A DNA stretch of 64,000 bases from an uncultured Shewanella sp. Lineage in GTDB: Bacteria; Pseudomonadota; Gammaproteobacteria; Enterobacterales; Shewanellaceae. This document shows, piece after piece, positions 38,092-49,183 of this stretch (position 1 is its first letter; each line of letters begins with the position of its first letter). Both the position numbers and the translations under genes were made by a program. The DNA is taken from the NCBI RefSeq assembly GCF_947491715.1, contig NZ_CANLKR010000021.1, forward strand, positions 38,675 through 102,674. The letters are read 5' to 3'. The notes below the pieces were generated by a model. That model did no database searches and was not told where the DNA came from. It saw only the letters and a program-made list of their open reading frames with translations.

Positions 38092-38697
38092 ATGAAACAC
38101 CTTATGTCAAAAACGACTTACCTATTCTTGATGATATTTGGTCTCTTTTTCACAGCACAAGCGTTAGCTAACGATAGCAGCAATGAAAACGATTGCTACC
38201 AAATAGATAATTCATACCAAAAAGCCATATGCAATTTCAAAAAAGCAAAAGAAACCCGTCAATTCTTTAATACTGCCTATGGCTACGCACTCTTTCCTAC
38301 AGTCGGTAAAGGCGGCTTTGTTGTTGGAGGTGCCTACGGTGATGGCCATGTATACAAAAATGGCAAGATCACTGGCGACACTAGCTTGACGCAACTTTCT
38401 GTCGGCTTTCAGCTTGGTGGACAAGCTTATAGCGAAATTATTTTCTTCCAAAATGAAGCCGCTTATCAGAAATTCACCAGTGGTAACTTTGAGTTCAGCG
38501 CTCAAGCTTCCGCCGTCGCCATTGTTATTGGTGCTAATGCTCAAACCAGCACTACAGGCAATTCAGCCAGCGCAGGGAAATCTGCCGCAGCCGCTTCTTA
38601 TGTAAACGGCATGGCCACTTTTACTGTCGCAAAAGGTGGCTTAATGTATGAAGCCGCATTAGCAGGGCAAAAGTTTACTTTCGATAAAAGAGACTAA
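38092..38697 (+). CDS. SYLF (Ysc84-like) lipid-binding domain protein, secreted
   Basis: A 201-aa precursor: signal peptide through QALA, then a SYLF domain with AKETRQFFNTAYGYALFPTVG, GKGGFVVGGAYGDG, and VGFQLGGQAYSEIIFF. The Ala/Ser-rich end (NAQTSTTGNSASAGKSAAA) is low complexity. GGAG lies at good spacing before the ATG; a TTG upstream is ignored. SYLF proteins bind acidic lipids; the bacterial role is unclear. Confidence 0.86.
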   Translation: MKHLMSKTTYLFLMIFGLFFTAQALANDSSNENDCYQIDNSYQKAICNFKKAKETRQFFNTAYGYALFPTVGKGGFVVGGAYGDGHVYKNGKITGDTSLTQLSVGFQLGGQAYSEIIFFQNEAAYQKFTSGNFEFSAQASAVAIVIGANAQTSTTGNSASAGKSAAAASYVNGMATFTVAKGGLMYEAALAGQKFTFDKRD

Positions 38698-38742
38698 CCT
38701 TTTTAATACGAAAGATATCCACTTTCAGTCACCATTTAAAAT

Positions 38743-38779
38743 AAAAAGCCAGCTGAGCACTCGACTCAACTGGCTTTAA
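38743..38779. terminator. Rho-independent terminator
   Basis: GCCAG-C-TGAG, CACTCGA, CTCA-A-CTGGC with A5 on the left and T3 on the right. It lies between convergent SYLF and ygiQ genes; the minus-strand run (T5) is better than the plus-strand one. Confidence 0.75.
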
Positions 38780-38790
38780 TAGGCTCAACT

Positions 38791-41040
38791 TTACCTTTGA
38801 TGTTTAGGTGTTGTTCCCCAAGCATTACTTTTGGTTTGACGTTTAATATGTGGCTTTTTGTTCTTACTGCTACCTTCAGCTGGAGTACGAGATTTTTGCT
38901 TCTTATCACTGCCTTTCGAGGCAAACTGGTCTGCCGAAAAACGGGTTAATCCTTGCTTACCTTTAACCGCAGCCTTAGGCTTATGACGCTGCTGTTCATG
39001 GCGCGTTTGCGCAGGCACTAAACAATTCGCGCCATTACCTATCAAGTGCGCTTTATCCATTTCAACGAGTGCCTCTCGGATCAGTGACCACCCAGCAGGA
39101 TCATGATAACGTAACAAAGCTTTATGTAATCGACGTTGTCTGCCTTTTTTCGGTACCGAAACCGTTTCACTAGTATGCTTAACATTTTTTAGTGAATTCA
39201 GTTCAGTATGGTAAATTGTTGTCGCGTTAGCCATAGGAGAAGGATAAAAATTCTGCACTTGATCAAGTTTAAATTTTTCACCTTTCAACCATAATGCCAA
39301 ATTCACCATATCTTCATTAGTTGTGCCTGGGTGAGCAGAAATAAAATAAGGAATTAAATACTGTTTTTTACCCGCCTCTTGCGAATACTTATCAAACAGT
39401 TCTTTAAACTTATCATAAGTCCCCATCCCCGGCTTCATCATCTTACTTAATGGGCCTTCTTCGGTATGTTCCGGCGCAATTTTTAAATACCCTCCAACGT
39501 GATGTTTAGCCAGCTCTTTCACATAGCGGGGATCTTCAATGGCTAAGTCATAACGCACACCCGATGCAATCAGAATTTTTTTAATGCCCGGCACATCTCG
39601 CGCCGCGCGGTAAAGATCTATTGTCGCTTGATGGTCAGTATCTAAATGACCACAAATGGATGGGAAAACACAAGATAAACGACGACACGTTTTCTCCGCT
39701 TTTTCACTCTTGCATCCTAAGCGATACATATTCGCAGTCGGCCCACCTAAATCAGAAATCACTCCGGTAAAACCAGGGACTTTGTCTCGGATCTCACCAA
39801 TTTCACGCACAATAGACTCTTGAGAGCGACTTTGAATTATCCGCCCTTCATGCTCTGTAATAGAGCAAAATGAACAGCCACCAAAACACCCACGCATGAT
39901 ATTAACTGATGTCTTAATCATGTCATAAGCAGGAATTTTGTCATTACCATAAATAGGGTGCGCAACGCGTTGATAAGGTAAATCAAATACAGCATCCATT
40001 TCATCGGTATTTAATGGCCATGCAGGAGGATTTACCCATACCGCTCGATCTCCATGGGGCTGATATAAGGCTCTAGCACATCCAGGATTAGTCTCTTGAT
40101 GCAAAATGCGTGAAGCATGAGCATATAAGTATTTATCTTGTGTTACTTTTTCAAAAGCAGGCAATAATACGTAGGTTTTTTCCCAAGGTTTAGGGCGTGG
40201 GGGCTGAACGCTAATAGCTTTCGGTTTCTCGTTATCAAATACTTTAACATCGCTTGGGCCTGATAAATTGCTGCAACCCACATCATCTGCCCCATAAGGA
40301 TTCGCTAATGGCTCAATTTTATGCAACTGATCAAGCTTACGTGAATCCATTCCTCGCCACTGTGATAATGGCGCCTTACGCAACACAGCCGTACCACGTA
40401 TATCATTTAATTCAGCCAAAGGCTCGCCCGCAGCAATTCTATGTGCAATTTCAACAATGGGTCTTTCAGCATTGCCGTACACTAAAATATCCGCTTTTGC
40501 ATCAAACAATACACTACGACGCACTTTATCTGACCAATAATCGTAATGGGCTATTCGACGTAAACTCGCCTCTATCCCCCCAATCACCACAGGGCTGGTT
40601 TTATAGGCTTCTTTACAACGTTGGGTATACACAGTGACCGCCCGATCTGGCCGCTTACCGCCAACGTTTCCAGGCGTATAAGCATCATCATGGCGTAATC
40701 GACGATCAGCAGTATAACGGTTGATCATCGAATCCATGTTGCCTGCTGTGACGCCAAAAAATAAATTAGGCTGTCCTAATTGCATAAAATCAGCCTTATT
40801 TGACCAATCAGGCTGAGCAATAATACCGACTCTAAACCCTTGTGCTTCGAGCAAACGCCCAAGCACCGCCATGCCAAAACTGGGATGATCGACATAAGCA
40901 TCGCCCGTCACGATAATGATGTCACAGCTATCCCATCCAAGTTGATCCATCTCCTTTCTGGACATAGGTAAAAAGGGAGCAGTGCCATAACACTCTGCCC
41001 AATATCGAGGATAGGTAAATAAGGTCGATTCAACTTGCAT
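38791..41040 (-). CDS. ygiQ: YgiQ-family radical SAM protein
   Basis: A 749-aa protein very close to E. coli YgiQ: an N-terminal region with [21 protein letters not shown] and [20 protein letters not shown], then the radical SAM cluster motif C385-FGG-C389-SF-C392. The C-terminal 60 residues are basic and low complexity. The enzymatic reaction is unknown. Transcribed alone. Confidence 0.94.
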   Translation of the reverse strand: MQVESTLFTYPRYWAECYGTAPFLPMSRKEMDQLGWDSCDIIIVTGDAYVDHPSFGMAVLGRLLEAQGFRVGIIAQPDWSNKADFMQLGQPNLFFGVTAGNMDSMINRYTADRRLRHDDAYTPGNVGGKRPDRAVTVYTQRCKEAYKTSPVVIGGIEASLRRIAHYDYWSDKVRRSVLFDAKADILVYGNAERPIVEIAHRIAAGEPLAELNDIRGTAVLRKAPLSQWRGMDSRKLDQLHKIEPLANPYGADDVGCSNLSGPSDVKVFDNEKPKAISVQPPRPKPWEKTYVLLPAFEKVTQDKYLYAHASRILHQETNPGCARALYQPHGDRAVWVNPPAWPLNTDEMDAVFDLPYQRVAHPIYGNDKIPAYDMIKTSVNIMRGCFGGCSFCSITEHEGRIIQSRSQESIVREIGEIRDKVPGFTGVISDLGGPTANMYRLGCKSEKAEKTCRRLSCVFPSICGHLDTDHQATIDLYRAARDVPGIKKILIASGVRYDLAIEDPRYVKELAKHHVGGYLKIAPEHTEEGPLSKMMKPGMGTYDKFKELFDKYSQEAGKKQYLIPYFISAHPGTTNEDMVNLALWLKGEKFKLDQVQNFYPSPMANATTIYHTELNSLKNVKHTSETVSVPKKGRQRRLHKALLRYHDPAGWSLIREALVEMDKAHLIGNGANCLVPAQTRHEQQRHKPKAAVKGKQGLTRFSADQFASKGSDKKQKSRTPAEGSSKNKKPHIKRQTKSNAWGTTPKHQR

Positions 41041-41180
41041 GAGATAAGAGCCTAATAATCTAATTCAGAGCAGAAAAACACACAGGCCTTTCCCCTCAGG
41101 GAGGCGAATTATACACTGAAATAAGAGTGATCCCAAATATCGCCCCTCCACGAAAAGATCTCTCAAGCCCGAGTACCGAC

Positions 41181-41579
41181 TTACATTGGATCAAAAAATT
41201 GAATGCAATTAACAACAGCTAAGCCCAACATGACTATCCAAGTAAGTAGTGTTCCCCAGTAGCGACCGAAATGAGCTCCTCCTTTACCCAGAATCAAACC
41301 GGCTGCATGTAATAAACGAGAAAAAATCCACACGCTACCGAAACAATGTAACAAGGTAGGCGACATACCATTCATTTCCGTCGCCATCATCAAAATCAGT
41401 GTCAAAGGGGCATTCTCTAACAAATTACCGTGCACTCGAGTGGCTATGAGTAATGTCGTATTGTCCTCGACACCGACACCTATTTTATGTTCACTCCTTA
41501 ATCTAATAACTCGGTACGCAAATATAATAACCAGTAATGCAGTCAAACTGGCATAAAAACCTGTAATAGCAAGTGACAT
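41181..41579 (-). CDS. MAPEG-family membrane protein
   Basis: A 132-aa protein with four helices. RVHGNLLENAPLTLILM, followed by RLLHAAGLILGKG, is the MAPEG signature (bacterial glutathione-transferase-like membrane proteins, YecN-type). Substrate unknown. Confidence 0.88.
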   Translation of the reverse strand: MSLAITGFYASLTALLVIIFAYRVIRLRSEHKIGVGVEDNTTLLIATRVHGNLLENAPLTLILMMATEMNGMSPTLLHCFGSVWIFSRLLHAAGLILGKGGAHFGRYWGTLLTWIVMLGLAVVNCIQFFDPM

Positions 41580-41776
41580 GTCTATCCCTCTTAAAATTAT
41601 TTTATTTCAAACTCAATCAATTTAAAAATTAAGTTAATGATATTAACAAATGCTTTCTCCTTTTTAGCGTAAATAGGGTAATATCACCAACCTAAATAGC
41701 AAGCAATTAACACCGACTTTTAATTTATCGTCGGGATCCGCATCACAACCTTTCTTTGTAATAGTGAAAAGCAGCA

Positions 41777-42997
41777 GTGGATAACGAACAATTTCTAAAA
41801 AAACGTAAATTTATCATAAGATTAGGAAAGGCTTTGCATAAGTTTGGTACTCCAGCATACCGACTCGAAGCTCACTTACAATCAGTATCTCATTTATTGG
41901 GGATTGAAGGCTATTTTTTGATATCACCCACTAACATGACATTCGTATTACAAAATGATACGGATCAAGAATATAACCATGTGGCTCGCGTGAATCCTGG
42001 CGAGTTGGATCTCGGTGCGTTAGCAAGAACAGATGAATTAGTCGAAGAGCTCCTTTCTGGCAGACGCAGTCTCAGTGAAGCCCTAGAAAGGTTAGAAGAA
42101 ATTAGTAATAAACCGAATCCTTATGGAGTTGGACTCACTTTTCTAGCCTATGGTACCTCAGCTGGCGCATTTGCCATGTTAATGGGAACCAGCTGGAGCG
42201 ATGTTTTCACTTCCGCCATTCTTGGGTTTATGGTTTATGGCTTAGTCTACCGGGCTGAACGTTCTTCACGCATGGCCGAAATGCTCGAACCACTCGCAGC
42301 GATTTTATGTGCCATTTTCGGCTGTGCAATGGCACAATTTGATCCCCATATTAATATTCCTGTCGTCATTTTATCCGGTATTATTATCTTTGTACCTGGT
42401 CTAGCGCTAACTCTAGGACTCGCGGAGCTCGCCGCACGAGATCTGATTTCAGGCACCGCTCGAATCATGGACGCTGGCATGCTGCTCTTTAAGCTTTATT
42501 TTGGTGCTATTTTAGGTATGGCCATTGCAGGGGCACTGTTTGAGCCAGCTCCTTTTATGGAACCTGAATCCCTCCCCCAATGGGCGATTTGGTCAGCAGT
42601 TCCAATACTTTCTATGGCCTTAGTCATTATTTTTAAAGCACGTATGAAAGATTCTCCATGGGGAATTTTAGCGGGTATTGTCGCCTTTTTCTCTTCAATG
42701 CTCGGTGCAATTTATTTAGGAGAATCTATTGGCATTTTTTTTGGCGCACTCATTGTCGGAATTTACTCTAATCTCTTTGCACGCTGGATGAAAGCCCCAG
42801 CTTCTATCGCACTATTACAAGGCATTGTCATTCTCGTTCCAGGCAGTAAAACCTATATCGGCCTTAACACATTAATTTTGGGTGAAACCATGCTAAACCA
42901 ATCGCATATTGGTACCCAGATTTTTCTAATTTTCATGTCATTAATCGCTGGACTCATTTTTGCCAATGTGGCTGTGCCTCCACGACGTACTTTATAA
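41777..42997 (+). CDS. ThrE/DUF1212-type threonine/serine exporter-like protein
   Basis: A 406-aa protein fusing the two halves that are separate in YjjP/YjjB. The N-terminal soluble part (LGKALHKFGTPAYRLEAHLQ, then LISPTNMTFV) and about ten helices (GVGLTFLAYGTSAGAFAML, LVPGSKTYIGL) are visible. The start is GTG; no strong ribosome site. Related proteins export Ser/Thr or, for YjjPB, succinate. Substrate not readable. Confidence 0.85.
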   Translation: MDNEQFLKKRKFIIRLGKALHKFGTPAYRLEAHLQSVSHLLGIEGYFLISPTNMTFVLQNDTDQEYNHVARVNPGELDLGALARTDELVEELLSGRRSLSEALERLEEISNKPNPYGVGLTFLAYGTSAGAFAMLMGTSWSDVFTSAILGFMVYGLVYRAERSSRMAEMLEPLAAILCAIFGCAMAQFDPHINIPVVILSGIIIFVPGLALTLGLAELAARDLISGTARIMDAGMLLFKLYFGAILGMAIAGALFEPAPFMEPESLPQWAIWSAVPILSMALVIIFKARMKDSPWGILAGIVAFFSSMLGAIYLGESIGIFFGALIVGIYSNLFARWMKAPASIALLQGIVILVPGSKTYIGLNTLILGETMLNQSHIGTQIFLIFMSLIAGLIFANVAVPPRRTL

Positions 42998-43014
42998 TAC
43001 ACCTAATTTACTTA

Positions 43015-43039
43015 GTCCATTGAAGCTCCCTCAATGGAC
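43015..43039. repeat. Small hairpin (CCATTGA/TCAATGG)
   Basis: GTCCATTGA, AGCTCCC, TCAATGGAC: a perfect 9-bp stem without a T-run, just after the ThrE-like gene. A near relative lies at 63900-63923. Confidence 0.6.
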
Positions 43040-43242
43040 ATAAAGCTAAAACACTCTTCTCTAATCCTTTGCACCTTCAAAAATGGGAAAGTCAGCACTG
43101 TATTTCATTTTTTCACTTCATAATGCCCACGACAACTTGACTAACCCGTGTTTTACATCTGTTATTAATAAACATAATAAGATAAATCACACAGACTCTC
43201 ACATCGATGACAGACTATCACCAGCAAGGAGGCGGTCTAGCC

Positions 43243-44946
43243 ATGAGGCATATATCATTAAATGTATCTACCGCTATGGCTTTGCTCTTATTTTCATCAA
43301 AAGCTTATGTCCAAGACACCCCTTTCTCCGATAAGCATTCAGACAAAAAGACTAAAACAGTATATAATCAGCATATTAATGATTCACCGAACATAGATAA
43401 TACGGATCCCAATAAAAAAATTCATATCAATAAAGTTGTCATTAAAAGCAATAATATCTTTGATACATCAAAACCTGATACCTTCTTTATTCACCGTTGG
43501 GCCAATTATTTACACATTAATACTCGAGATTGGATCATACGTAAAAACCTCAATTTTAATGAAAATAGTGAGGTCACCTTAAAGCAATTGCAAGAAGCAC
43601 CTAGATTATTAAGGGCAGAACCCTATCTGCGCGATGCAAAAGTGACTCTTTCACCTCAAGATCCCAGTGTTAACGACACCGAAAAAGGCCAAAGTGTCCT
43701 CGTTGAAACATGGGATAATTGGTCTTTATTACCCACCGCAGATTTTGGCAGTAGTGGTGGCAATACCAGTACTTCAGTCGGAATTAAAGAAGATAACTTA
43801 CTTGGACTAGGAATAAAAACACAATTTAAATACAGTTCGGATATCGACAGAACAGGTTATAAATTTGAGGTAGAAACCCCCGTTTATTTTTTAAGGCATG
43901 CAACATTAACCACCAGTTTTTATGATAACGACGATGGTCAAGCAACCGAAATTTTCTTTAATAACCCCTTTTACTCTTTAGAAACAAAGCAGATGTACTC
44001 GGCTCAATATATCGATGATTTATTAACTGATACTTTAAGACAAAACGGAGAAGAAGTTAATGAGTTTAAACAGCAAATTAATTATTATGAATTACAATAT
44101 GGTTGGCTACTCCATAAAGACGATACTGAACTATCTCGCTTTATCATAGGCGGAACAAAAGATAAAAATGATTTCACCCACACAGATGACTATCCCGATT
44201 CACAACTCCCAAAAAATAGAGACTTCCTTTACCCTTGGATAGGCTACGAATATATTCAAGATGATTATAAAGTCTTAAATGACATCTATTTAATAAACAA
44301 AAATGAAGACTTCAATTTAGGCTGGTACCATTATGCTCAATTCGGCATTGAAACAACAGATTTAGGGGATAATTTACCTGTTGGATTTCATCTAGAATGG
44401 CTTTCAAGCCGAGGTTATGAACAAAATGACCACCTTTACCTACTTAATTTTTCTGGGTATAGCGATCTTGCAACCAGTCAAAAAGACTACTTCCAGCTCA
44501 ATGCCACAGGTGAACATTTCTACCACATCAACCCCAAATTTACGCTCTATAACAAGCTTAGACTCAGTACTTCACAAAATCATTACTATGATGAGCCCTT
44601 TGCATTAGGAGATAGTACTGGACTTCGTGGATATCCCGATAATTATCAATGGGGTAACAACCAATGGTTAATCACCAATGAATTACGCTATTACCCTAAT
44701 ATCAACCTCTATCAATTAGCTGAATTAGGCTGGGCTGCGTTTACCGATATTGGCCAAGCTTTTGGCGGGGATGATGAAAATAATGAAGTTTCTGGCCCTA
44801 TAGGGGTATTTGGAATTGGTGCAAGAGTTTATTCATCCAAATCCAGCTTTGGTAATGTCGCACACATCGATCTTACCTTTCCTTTTACCCGTGGTGAAGA
44901 CGTCAATGCTGTCGAGGTTCGCTTTTTAGTTAAAAGTCATTTTTAA
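43243..44946 (+). CDS. Omp85-superfamily-like outer-membrane protein
   Basis: About 567 aa. A signal peptide (MRHISLNVSTAMALLLF) is followed by one POTRA-like region (IHINKVVIKSNNIFDTSKP to VLVETWDNWSLLP). The C-terminal barrel contains LGDSTGLRGYPDNYQWGNNQWLITNELRYYP, the family's conserved L6 region (RGY), and ends VEVRFLVKSHF with a terminal Phe. AAGGAGG lies nine bases before the ATG. The role is probably protein or lipid export or surface assembly; not BamA, which is longer with five POTRAs. Confidence 0.8.
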   Translation: MRHISLNVSTAMALLLFSSKAYVQDTPFSDKHSDKKTKTVYNQHINDSPNIDNTDPNKKIHINKVVIKSNNIFDTSKPDTFFIHRWANYLHINTRDWIIRKNLNFNENSEVTLKQLQEAPRLLRAEPYLRDAKVTLSPQDPSVNDTEKGQSVLVETWDNWSLLPTADFGSSGGNTSTSVGIKEDNLLGLGIKTQFKYSSDIDRTGYKFEVETPVYFLRHATLTTSFYDNDDGQATEIFFNNPFYSLETKQMYSAQYIDDLLTDTLRQNGEEVNEFKQQINYYELQYGWLLHKDDTELSRFIIGGTKDKNDFTHTDDYPDSQLPKNRDFLYPWIGYEYIQDDYKVLNDIYLINKNEDFNLGWYHYAQFGIETTDLGDNLPVGFHLEWLSSRGYEQNDHLYLLNFSGYSDLATSQKDYFQLNATGEHFYHINPKFTLYNKLRLSTSQNHYYDEPFALGDSTGLRGYPDNYQWGNNQWLITNELRYYPNINLYQLAELGWAAFTDIGQAFGGDDENNEVSGPIGVFGIGARVYSSKSSFGNVAHIDLTFPFTRGEDVNAVEVRFLVKSHF

Positions 44947-45064
44947 TCTTCCCCAGTGTGTGTGATATAGGCGCCTATTTACTCACTAAAACCCCCTTTC
45001 AATTACGGGGAGATTCCCTTAAAATTGCAGCTTCTTTATCTTTCAATCGTTCAAGGCCAAATTG

Positions 45065-45643
45065 ATGAAACTCACAGCCCTTACTCCTGCTCTATATGAA
45101 CACCTTTATAGAGATATCCATGAATTTCGGACCACTTTCGATTTGCCTATTAAATCACCCCAAACACTCGATGACAAAGCCGATATGCTGCACACATCCT
45201 TAGCGATTGAAGAGCTCACTGAGCTCGCCGAAGCCGATTCTAGAATTGAGCAAGCCGATGCGATTATTGATAGTGTATACGTATTAATGGGACGTTTAGT
45301 CCATCTTGGTGCAGCCCAACTCAATGATAATATTGAAATCAGTTATGTCATCGATTTACTCTTGCATGTTGCAAAAAACAGAGACATTGACTTCGTTAGT
45401 TGCTGGAACGAAGTGCATTCCAGTAATATGAGTAAAGTGTGTAGAAATGAAGATGAACTCGCAGAAACAATTGCCCATTATGCAAAACAAGGTGTCGAGA
45501 TTAAAGGCAATAAAAAAGGCGATTTTATTATTGCGAAATGCGCAAAAGATGTGGAAATGGCAGGTAAAATAGTCCGCCAAGGAAAAGTCCTTAAGTCAGT
45601 ATATTACCGCCCAGCAGATCTTGAAAAATTAGTACAAGCTTAA
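45065..45643 (+). CDS. All-alpha NTP pyrophosphatase-like protein
   Basis: A 192-aa protein. EELTELAEAD and DAIIDSVYVLMG supply the paired acidic helices (EExxE and D/ExxxD) that bind Mg-nucleotide in MazG/HisE-type enzymes, and VSCWNEVHSSNMSKV is a late family block. It probably hydrolyses a nucleoside triphosphate to the monophosphate; which one is unknown. The ATG at 45065 has AAGG ahead. Confidence 0.78.
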   Translation: MKLTALTPALYEHLYRDIHEFRTTFDLPIKSPQTLDDKADMLHTSLAIEELTELAEADSRIEQADAIIDSVYVLMGRLVHLGAAQLNDNIEISYVIDLLLHVAKNRDIDFVSCWNEVHSSNMSKVCRNEDELAETIAHYAKQGVEIKGNKKGDFIIAKCAKDVEMAGKIVRQGKVLKSVYYRPADLEKLVQA

Positions 45644-45657
45644 AGCAAGAAACACCA

Positions 45658-45695
45658 AGAGAAGTCGCGCTTAAAAGCCATAGCACGACTTCTCT
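45658..45695. repeat. Hairpin after the NTP-PPase gene
   Basis: AGAGAAGTCG, 18 bp, CGACTTCTCT: a perfect 10-bp stem without a T-run. It may protect the 3' end of the transcript. Confidence 0.5.
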
Positions 45696-45711
45696 AAATG
45701 TGGATCTTATA

Positions 45712-45970
45712 CCCGTGATACTCTAAGATGCAGGATTCAGCTGGAATTAAAAGCCTTTTAGGCAAGGCTTTGAACAGCGTGCTTAGTTATTCTAAGCTGA
45801 TGTTCAATAACGCAGTATAAAAGGCTTTTAAACCAGCCCTTTGGGAGTCTGTAAAATCACCTACTTCTGCGTTGTATCACCTTAAAAGGCAATAAGCATT
45901 CTTGCAATAATACGCCTTGAATTAGGCACTTTTACAGGCTCTGAAAACATGCATCTTCGAGTATCACGGG
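45712..45970. mobile_element. MITE-like 259-bp inverted-repeat element, copy 2
   Basis: Exactly the length of copy 1 and bounded by TATA at 45708-45711 and 45971-45974. The interior is clearly homologous (GATGCAGGATTCAGCTGG, CTTAGTTATTCTAAG, GGCTCTGAAAACATGCA). The outer ends, however, are CCCGTGATACTC and GAGTATCACGGG in place of the copy-1 ends, and they pair with each other. Internal arms 45749-45760 with 45818-45829 pair over all 12 positions; 45845-45856 pairs with 45930-45941. Lies between convergent genes. Confidence 0.85.
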
Positions 45971-45982
45971 TATAAGGTCAAT

Positions 45983-46846
45983 TCACCCTATCCAGTAATC
46001 CAATCCCAAGCCAATAAATAAACTCATTCCCGCCCAATTATTATTTAAAAAAGCCTGTAAGCATAATGTCCGGTCACGATTAAAAATCAGTCTCTGTTGA
46101 TATAAGCCAAAGCCAATAAAAGCCAGAATCCCTAAGCCATAAATCAAGCCTCTATCAGCCACATAACCTGCAGCAATAAAGCACAGCAAGGCCGCACTTT
46201 GAAAAGCAAAAATAATGTGGCGATCAAAACGGCCAAATAATATCGCCGTTGATTTAATCCCTATCTTTACATCATCATCTCTATCCGCCATGGCATACAT
46301 AGTGTCGTATGCCACAGTCCAGCACCAATTCGCCACAAATAACCACCAAGCTTCAGCAGGAATGTGGCCAAGCTGCGCGGCATAGGCAATGGGAATAGAC
46401 CAACTCCATACAACGCCTAAAAACATTTGCGGCATGTTCGTCACGCGTTTCATAAACGGATAGATAACCGTAAGAATGATCCCGACAATAGCCAGTTTCA
46501 TTACTAACGCATTGAGCATTAACACCAATAAAAACGCGATAAAGGCCAAAGTAAAAAATAAACTCAAGGCTTCTTTAGTGCTCACTTCTCCACTGGCTAA
46601 GGGACGATTTTTTGTCCGTTCAACATGACTATCTAGCTCCCTATCAGCATAATCATTGATGATATCGCCACAAGAACGCATCACCAACACACCAATCACA
46701 AAAATCACAATATTTTTAACGTCTGGCATGCCACCAGCAGCAAACATCAGCGCCATTAAACAAGGCCAAAGCAATAAAAACGTCCCTATGGGACGATCCA
46801 TGCGGGCCAGTCGCAAATAAGCTGATGCTCTTTCTTTTATCTTCAT
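45983..46846 (-). CDS. ubiA: 4-hydroxybenzoate octaprenyltransferase
   Basis: A 287-aa membrane prenyltransferase for ubiquinone synthesis. [11 protein letters not shown] is the first Asp-rich motif and [12 protein letters not shown] the second; about nine helices. The ATG at 46846 ([17 protein letters not shown]) is preferred; the longest frame begins with TTG directly against a purine run. It starts 25 bp after the uvrD stop, so they may be co-transcribed. Confidence 0.95.
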   Translation of the reverse strand: MKIKERASAYLRLARMDRPIGTFLLLWPCLMALMFAAGGMPDVKNIVIFVIGVLVMRSCGDIINDYADRELDSHVERTKNRPLASGEVSTKEALSLFFTLAFIAFLLVLMLNALVMKLAIVGIILTVIYPFMKRVTNMPQMFLGVVWSWSIPIAYAAQLGHIPAEAWWLFVANWCWTVAYDTMYAMADRDDDVKIGIKSTAILFGRFDRHIIFAFQSAALLCFIAAGYVADRGLIYGLGILAFIGFGLYQQRLIFNRDRTLCLQAFLNNNWAGMSLFIGLGLDYWIG

Positions 46847-46871
46847 CAATTCAACAACCTTATTCAACCCC

Positions 46872-49034
46872 TTAGCAGGCTTCTAATCTCGCATAAGTCA
46901 ACATGAGCCACTTGCAGCCCACGTCAGCAAAATTAACTTGAACACGTGACTGAGCGCCACTGCCTTCATGATTAGTCACGACACCTTCACCAAACTTAGG
47001 ATGCATGACTTTTTGACCCAATTTAAAGCCAGACTCATTACCTAAACTGCTTCCACGGCTTGATAAACTCACACTGGGTTTTGACACTGTGGTTTTTAAC
47101 CGGATCTCTTGCACATGTTCTTTCGGAATTTCCCCAATAAAACGTGACGGCCTCGCATAATCTTCTCGTCCGTATAATCGGCGAGATTCTGCATAGCAAA
47201 TGTACAGCTTTTGCATCGCACGCGTCATGCCCACATAACAAAGACGGCGCTCTTCATCAAGCCTGTCCCCTTCTTCAATGGCTCTTTGGCTAGGAAACAG
47301 CCCTTCTTCAACACCCGCCATAAAGACCATAGGAAACTCAAGCCCCTTAGCAGAATGCAAGGTCATCAGTTGAACCGCATCGGTAAAATCATCCGCTTGC
47401 CCTTCTCCAGCCTCTAACGCCGCATGGGATAAAAAGGCGCTGAGCTCACCCATATCATCGCTTTCTTCTGGCATCACAAAGCTGCGAGCGGCAATGACCA
47501 ATTCTTCCAAGTTTTCAATTCTGGCTCTGGCTTTTTCGCCTTTTTCGGTTTCGTACATGGCTTTTAAGCCAGAATGACTAATGACATGATCTGTCATTAG
47601 ATGCAAAGAATGTGTCGCCGTATCTTGACTCATGCCCACGATTAAATCCATGAAGCCGCGAACCGCATTTGCCGCTCGACCGCTCAAGACTTTCTCTTCT
47701 AATAAACGCAAGGCGGATTGCCATAAGGTCAATTCATGCTGGCGAGCCGTTTGGCGCAAAATATCTAACGTCCGACCGCCGATCCCACGAGTGGGCGTGT
47801 TCACCACCCTCTCAAATGCCGCATCATCGTCTTTATTATTCATCAGACGTAAATACCCCATGGCATCTTTGATTTCTTGTCGCTCAAAGAAACGTTGGCC
47901 GCCATAAATACGATACGCCAAGCCTTTATGTAATAAGGCTTCTTCTAAGACTCGCGATTGGGCATTAGAGCGATATAAAATCGCGCAATCTTCTAACTTC
48001 TTACCATTATCTAACCACTCACTGATACAGCCTACAATAAAGCGCGCTTCATCCATTTCATTAAAGGCACAATAAAGACCAATCGGCTCACCGTCTTTAT
48101 CTTCTGTCCACAATTTTTTGCCTAAACGCTCAGCATTATTGGTAATCAATTCATTGGATGCTTTGAGAATATGCCCTGTAGAACGATAATTTTGTTCCAG
48201 CCTTATGGTTTGCGCCGCAGGGAAATCAGCTAAAAACTTATGCAAGTTTTCCACTTGCGCCCCACGCCAACCATAAATGGACTGATCATCATCCCCGACA
48301 ATCATCACATTCGCTTTCGCGCCAGCGAGTACTCGAATCCACGCATATTGGATCGCATTGGTATCTTGAAACTCATCCACCAGAATATGCTTGAATCTAT
48401 CCTGATAGTGCTCAAGTATATGGGGTTTATTCAACCAAAGTTCATGGGCTCGCAGCAGTATTTCTGCAAAATCAACCAAGCCTGCGCGATCGCACGACTC
48501 TTGATACACTTTATAGATGGCTAATAAGTTTTGCTCAATGGGAAAGCCACCCGCATCAATGTGTGAGGGCCGTAAGCCCAAATCTTTTTTACCATTGATA
48601 TAACCCTGAGCTTGTCTGGGAGGATATTGTTTCTCATCAAGATTCAAACTTTTTAGAATACGCTTGATGAGTCTTAATTGATCATCAGAGTCAAGAATTT
48701 GGAAGCTTTGAGGTAAGTTAACTTCTTTATAATGGGTACGAAGCAATCGGTGCGCTAATCCATGAAAGGTGCCTATCCACATGCGCCCCATATTGCCACC
48801 GGCCACTTTTTCAACCCGCTCCCGCATTTCTGCAGCCGCTTTGTTGGTAAAAGTCACCGCTAAAATCGAATAAGGGCTTTGATGCTCCACTTGCATTAAC
48901 CAAGCAATACGATGGGTCAATACACGGGTTTTACCGCTACCAGCACCCGCTAAAACCAACATGCTCGATTGAGGTGCGCCCACAGCCTCACGCTGCTTAT
49001 CATTTAGGCCGTCCAGTAAAAAAGATACGTCCAT
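46872..49034 (-). CDS. uvrD: DNA helicase II
   Basis: A 720-aa SF1A helicase that moves 3' to 5' in nucleotide excision and mismatch repair. Walker A AGAGSGKT (29-36), motif [19 protein letters not shown], and [11 protein letters not shown] are all present; the C-terminus carries the UvrD Tudor-like tail ([17 protein letters not shown]). The ATG at [18 protein letters not shown] follows GGAGG. Confidence 0.97.
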   Translation of the reverse strand: MDVSFLLDGLNDKQREAVGAPQSSMLVLAGAGSGKTRVLTHRIAWLMQVEHQSPYSILAVTFTNKAAAEMRERVEKVAGGNMGRMWIGTFHGLAHRLLRTHYKEVNLPQSFQILDSDDQLRLIKRILKSLNLDEKQYPPRQAQGYINGKKDLGLRPSHIDAGGFPIEQNLLAIYKVYQESCDRAGLVDFAEILLRAHELWLNKPHILEHYQDRFKHILVDEFQDTNAIQYAWIRVLAGAKANVMIVGDDDQSIYGWRGAQVENLHKFLADFPAAQTIRLEQNYRSTGHILKASNELITNNAERLGKKLWTEDKDGEPIGLYCAFNEMDEARFIVGCISEWLDNGKKLEDCAILYRSNAQSRVLEEALLHKGLAYRIYGGQRFFERQEIKDAMGYLRLMNNKDDDAAFERVVNTPTRGIGGRTLDILRQTARQHELTLWQSALRLLEEKVLSGRAANAVRGFMDLIVGMSQDTATHSLHLMTDHVISHSGLKAMYETEKGEKARARIENLEELVIAARSFVMPEESDDMGELSAFLSHAALEAGEGQADDFTDAVQLMTLHSAKGLEFPMVFMAGVEEGLFPSQRAIEEGDRLDEERRLCYVGMTRAMQKLYICYAESRRLYGREDYARPSRFIGEIPKEHVQEIRLKTTVSKPSVSLSSRGSSLGNESGFKLGQKVMHPKFGEGVVTNHEGSGAQSRVQVNFADVGCKWLMLTYARLEAC

Positions 49035-49183
49035 TATTGCCTCCAAAAAATCAAGCAGGCAGTATAACAGAAGTTATCAGGGGAGGTTATCCCCCAAAAT
49101 AGGGCAAAAAGTTAAAAAGTGCTGTTCTATTTAAAAGAAAAAAAACCATTTACTCATTAAGCCCGCCTATTGAATTTATCACT

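Noticed and set aside
43083..43334. 83-aa plus-strand frame before and into the Omp85-like gene
   Set aside because: It overlaps the signal peptide region of the real gene in another frame, and its start lacks a ribosome site.
44967..44978. Perfect palindrome ATAGGCGCCTAT between the Omp85-like and NTP-PPase genes
   Set aside because: A single 12-bp palindrome with no partner site or known regulator match; may be chance.
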